From GCA-016700035 sp964454845 (GTDB lineage Bacteria > Patescibacteriota > Saccharimonadia > CAILAD01 > GCA-016700035), in assembly GCA_964454845.1 (NCBI GenBank), contig CAYVVS010000004.1:1-58748 (forward strand): a DNA stretch of 58,748 nt, given 5' to 3'. The translations under genes and the position numbers were made by a program. Shown in pieces: positions 56,890 through 58,748 of this stretch. The notes under the pieces are model-generated. The model did not search any database. It had not been told where the DNA came from and saw only the letters and a program-made list of their open reading frames with translations. Position 1 is the first letter of the stretch. Every line of letters begins with the position of its first letter.

Positions 56890-58748
56890 ATGGAAGCATT
56901 ATTTTCAGTAATTGGCGCCGTTTTTTCAATAATCGGCATTGCATTGTTTCAGTACTGGGGCTGGACCCTTATTGCCGCATATCTGATTTGGCAAATCTGG
57001 CAAAACAAGCGCAAAGTGGCCTACGTAGAGACCACTGAACATACCATGCTCCAGATTATCGTTCCGAAAAACAACGATAAAAAAGAGCTCTCTGCCGAAC
57101 AGCTATTTGCCAGTTTGCACGGGATTTTACGCCCCAAATCTGAAATCGAAAAAGAAGGCTCAATTCAGGAGCACATTAGTTTTGAAATCGTCTCCGAGCA
57201 AAACGTTATTAATTTTTATGTTTGGGTGCCGGTTCATCTTAAAGACTACGTCGAAAGCCAAGTCTATGCTCAGTACCCGACAGTCCAAATCTTAGCCGAT
57301 GCCGAAGACTATGCCAAGCGCGATATTGGTGATCAACTGAGCGTTATTGGTGAAATCACAACCACCAAAGACTTTATCTTTCCGATCAAAACCTTCACTA
57401 CGTTCGAGGTAGACCCTCTTGCTGGTATTACTACCGTCCTTGCCACTCTGAACCCAAATGAGCAAATCTGGGTTCAGTACCTTATGCGCCCGGTTGACGA
57501 CTCCTGGCACGCTCGCAGCCTTTCCTATGTATCAGAGCTGAAAAACGGCAAAAAGAAAGGTCTCCTTGACGGTTGGGAACAGAAGCTTTTCTTACTTCCG
57601 CTGGAAGCAATTCTGTACTTTATCCAGGCCCTGGTTAATCCTCCACAACCTAAGGAAAAGAAGGACGAGCCAAAAAAAGAGCTGTCACCGGGACAAACGA
57701 CTGTTGCTTCAGCTATCGAGACCAAAGCTGAAAAAATTGGCTACGAAGTTAAAATTCGCGTGGCCTACGTTGGCGACTCTGCCGACCTTGCCAAGCAGCG
57801 CATGCAGGCACTCTATGGTGGCTTTAAGCAGTTTAATACTATTAATCTTAATGGCTTAAACGGCGGGGGATACGACACTACTCCTGAAGGGCTTCAAGAG
57901 TACCGTGCGCGTTACTTTGAGGGTGGCGGCTTTATCTTAAATGTAGAAGAGCTTGCCAGCTTATATCACTTACCACACACCAGTGTAGAAACTCCAAATA
58001 TCGCCTGGACCACTACAAAAGTAGGGGAGCCACCAACAAACCTCCCAACCCTTGCGAATACGCCTCAGGAGGCCCTCTCACTTATCGGAACTACGACGTT
58101 TAGGCAAACTAACGTAAAATTCGGCATCAAACGTGATGACCGCAAGCGCCACCTCTACATCATTGGTAAGTCTGGATCCGGAAAAAGCTTTGCGTTGCTC
58201 CTTTTAACCCTATCTGATATTTACCACAATCAAGGCTTTGCGATTGTCGACCCACACGGTGACTTTGCCCAGGATGCACTAAAATACATCCCGCCACACC
58301 GCCATCAAGATGTGGTGTACTTCAACCCATCCGACTTTGATAACCCGATTGCATTCAACCCAATGGAAAATGCCGATCCAAATATGCGCGCTTCGATTGC
58401 CTCAGAGATTATTGGCGTATTAAAGAAAATGTTTGCCGAGTCATGGGGACCTCGGCTTGAACACATTTTGCGTTTTACACTGCTAGCACTCCTAGAAACA
58501 CCTGATGCCAACCTGATGGGTATTACTAGGATGCTCACAGATAAAAACTTCCGTAAGAAAGTTGTTGATCAGCTCACCGACGTCACCGTGAAATCCTTCT
58601 GGATGAATGAATTTGCAAGCTGGAATGATAAATTTGCTACCGAAGCCGTCGCGCCAATCCTCAATAAGGTAGGGGCTTTTACGGCCAACCCATTGGTACG
58701 AAACGTAATTGGGCAGAAGAAATCAAGCTTTGATATCCGCCAGATTAT
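56890..58748 (+). CDS. TraD/TraG-like membrane AAA+ ATPase, truncated by the window
   Basis: The reading frame is open from ATG 56890 to the last base (about 619 codons shown). An N-terminal TM (residues 2-34), an extended extracytoplasmic/linker part, then a DNA-pump type ATPase core: Walker A IIGKSGSGKSFA, AIVDPHGDFAQ (Walker B-like) and later VEEL/FNP segments. These fit type IV coupling proteins or the HerA/VirD4 family of DNA or protein transfer. TACAAT (56872-56877) lies 12 bases before the ATG. The C terminus is not visible. Confidence 0.85.
   Translation, partial: MEALFSVIGAVFSIIGIALFQYWGWTLIAAYLIWQIWQNKRKVAYVETTEHTMLQIIVPKNNDKKELSAEQLFASLHGILRPKSEIEKEGSIQEHISFEIVSEQNVINFYVWVPVHLKDYVESQVYAQYPTVQILADAEDYAKRDIGDQLSVIGEITTTKDFIFPIKTFTTFEVDPLAGITTVLATLNPNEQIWVQYLMRPVDDSWHARSLSYVSELKNGKKKGLLDGWEQKLFLLPLEAILYFIQALVNPPQPKEKKDEPKKELSPGQTTVASAIETKAEKIGYEVKIRVAYVGDSADLAKQRMQALYGGFKQFNTINLNGLNGGGYDTTPEGLQEYRARYFEGGGFILNVEELASLYHLPHTSVETPNIAWTTTKVGEPPTNLPTLANTPQEALSLIGTTTFRQTNVKFGIKRDDRKRHLYIIGKSGSGKSFALLLLTLSDIYHNQGFAIVDPHGDFAQDALKYIPPHRHQDVVYFNPSDFDNPIAFNPMENADPNMRASIASEIIGVLKKMFAESWGPRLEHILRFTLLALLETPDANLMGITRMLTDKNFRKKVVDQLTDVTVKSFWMNEFASWNDKFATEAVAPILNKVGAFTANPLVRNVIGQKKSSFDIRQI

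Overview
The window reads as a chromosomal segment of a small-genome bacterium of the Patescibacteria (CPR) type, most likely Saccharibacteria (TM7). This is inferred from gene content, not from a marker gene: type IV pilin-like genes, a DUF3048 protein, an archaeal-type aspartyl-tRNA synthetase, a sigma-region-4/HARE-HTH protein next to topA, a TraD/TraG-like ATPase, few biosynthetic genes, UGA used as a normal stop, and moderate GC content. No rRNA gene is present to settle it. A striking regulatory habit is that many genes have a -10 box (TATAMT-like) exactly 6-7 bases before the ATG and no Shine-Dalgarno site, which points to widespread leaderless mRNAs.

Layout. 1-12.5 kb: a DHA2 drug exporter; two small GC-rich winged-helix genes, each with its own promoter and terminator; a PH-domain membrane protein with a lysine-rich tail; msrA; a pilin-signal/M23-like protein; a GIY-YIG protein; a Fur-family regulator under a palindromic promoter leading a rhodanese-glutaredoxin-rhodanese operon; an isoprenylcysteine-methyltransferase-like protein; a hydrolase; a MacB-type ABC exporter; a DEAD-box helicase; and small membrane proteins. 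12.5-17 kb: DedA, an RRM protein with a structured leader, a phosphatase, an exonuclease, a peroxiredoxin and gltX. 17-25.8 kb is a cell-surface region: a three-gene minor pilin operon, a beta-glycosyltransferase with a polysaccharide deacetylase (PNAG-synthesis-like), a membrane-anchored GH6 cellulase, a 57-residue LPXTG protein behind an attenuator-like leader, and a DUF3048 protein. 25.8-30 kb: nrdA-nrdB under tandem NrdR boxes.

30.2-35.7 kb is a mobile island at tRNA-Glu(CTC). A large serine recombinase has its last codons inside the tRNA gene. The island also carries a hidden 57-residue gene upstream of the recombinase, a secreted small protein, a new PD-(D/E)XK nuclease, a DUF5681 phage-type protein preceded by a hidden 56-residue gene, and a coiled-coil/two-TM protein. 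Two more GC-rich cassettes with unusual codon use follow at 35.9-36.9 kb.

36.9-58.7 kb is housekeeping: trhO, pirin, a Crp/Fnr regulator, an ABC exporter, tgt, a CobW-type GTPase, a histidine kinase with a receiver-only response regulator, aspS, and a tight scpA-scpB-rluB-dacA-der-pth run. A structured non-coding region then precedes dprA, followed by topA, the sigma-4/HARE-HTH protein and a truncated TraD/TraG-like ATPase. The window holds no CRISPR array, insertion sequence or rRNA that I can see.
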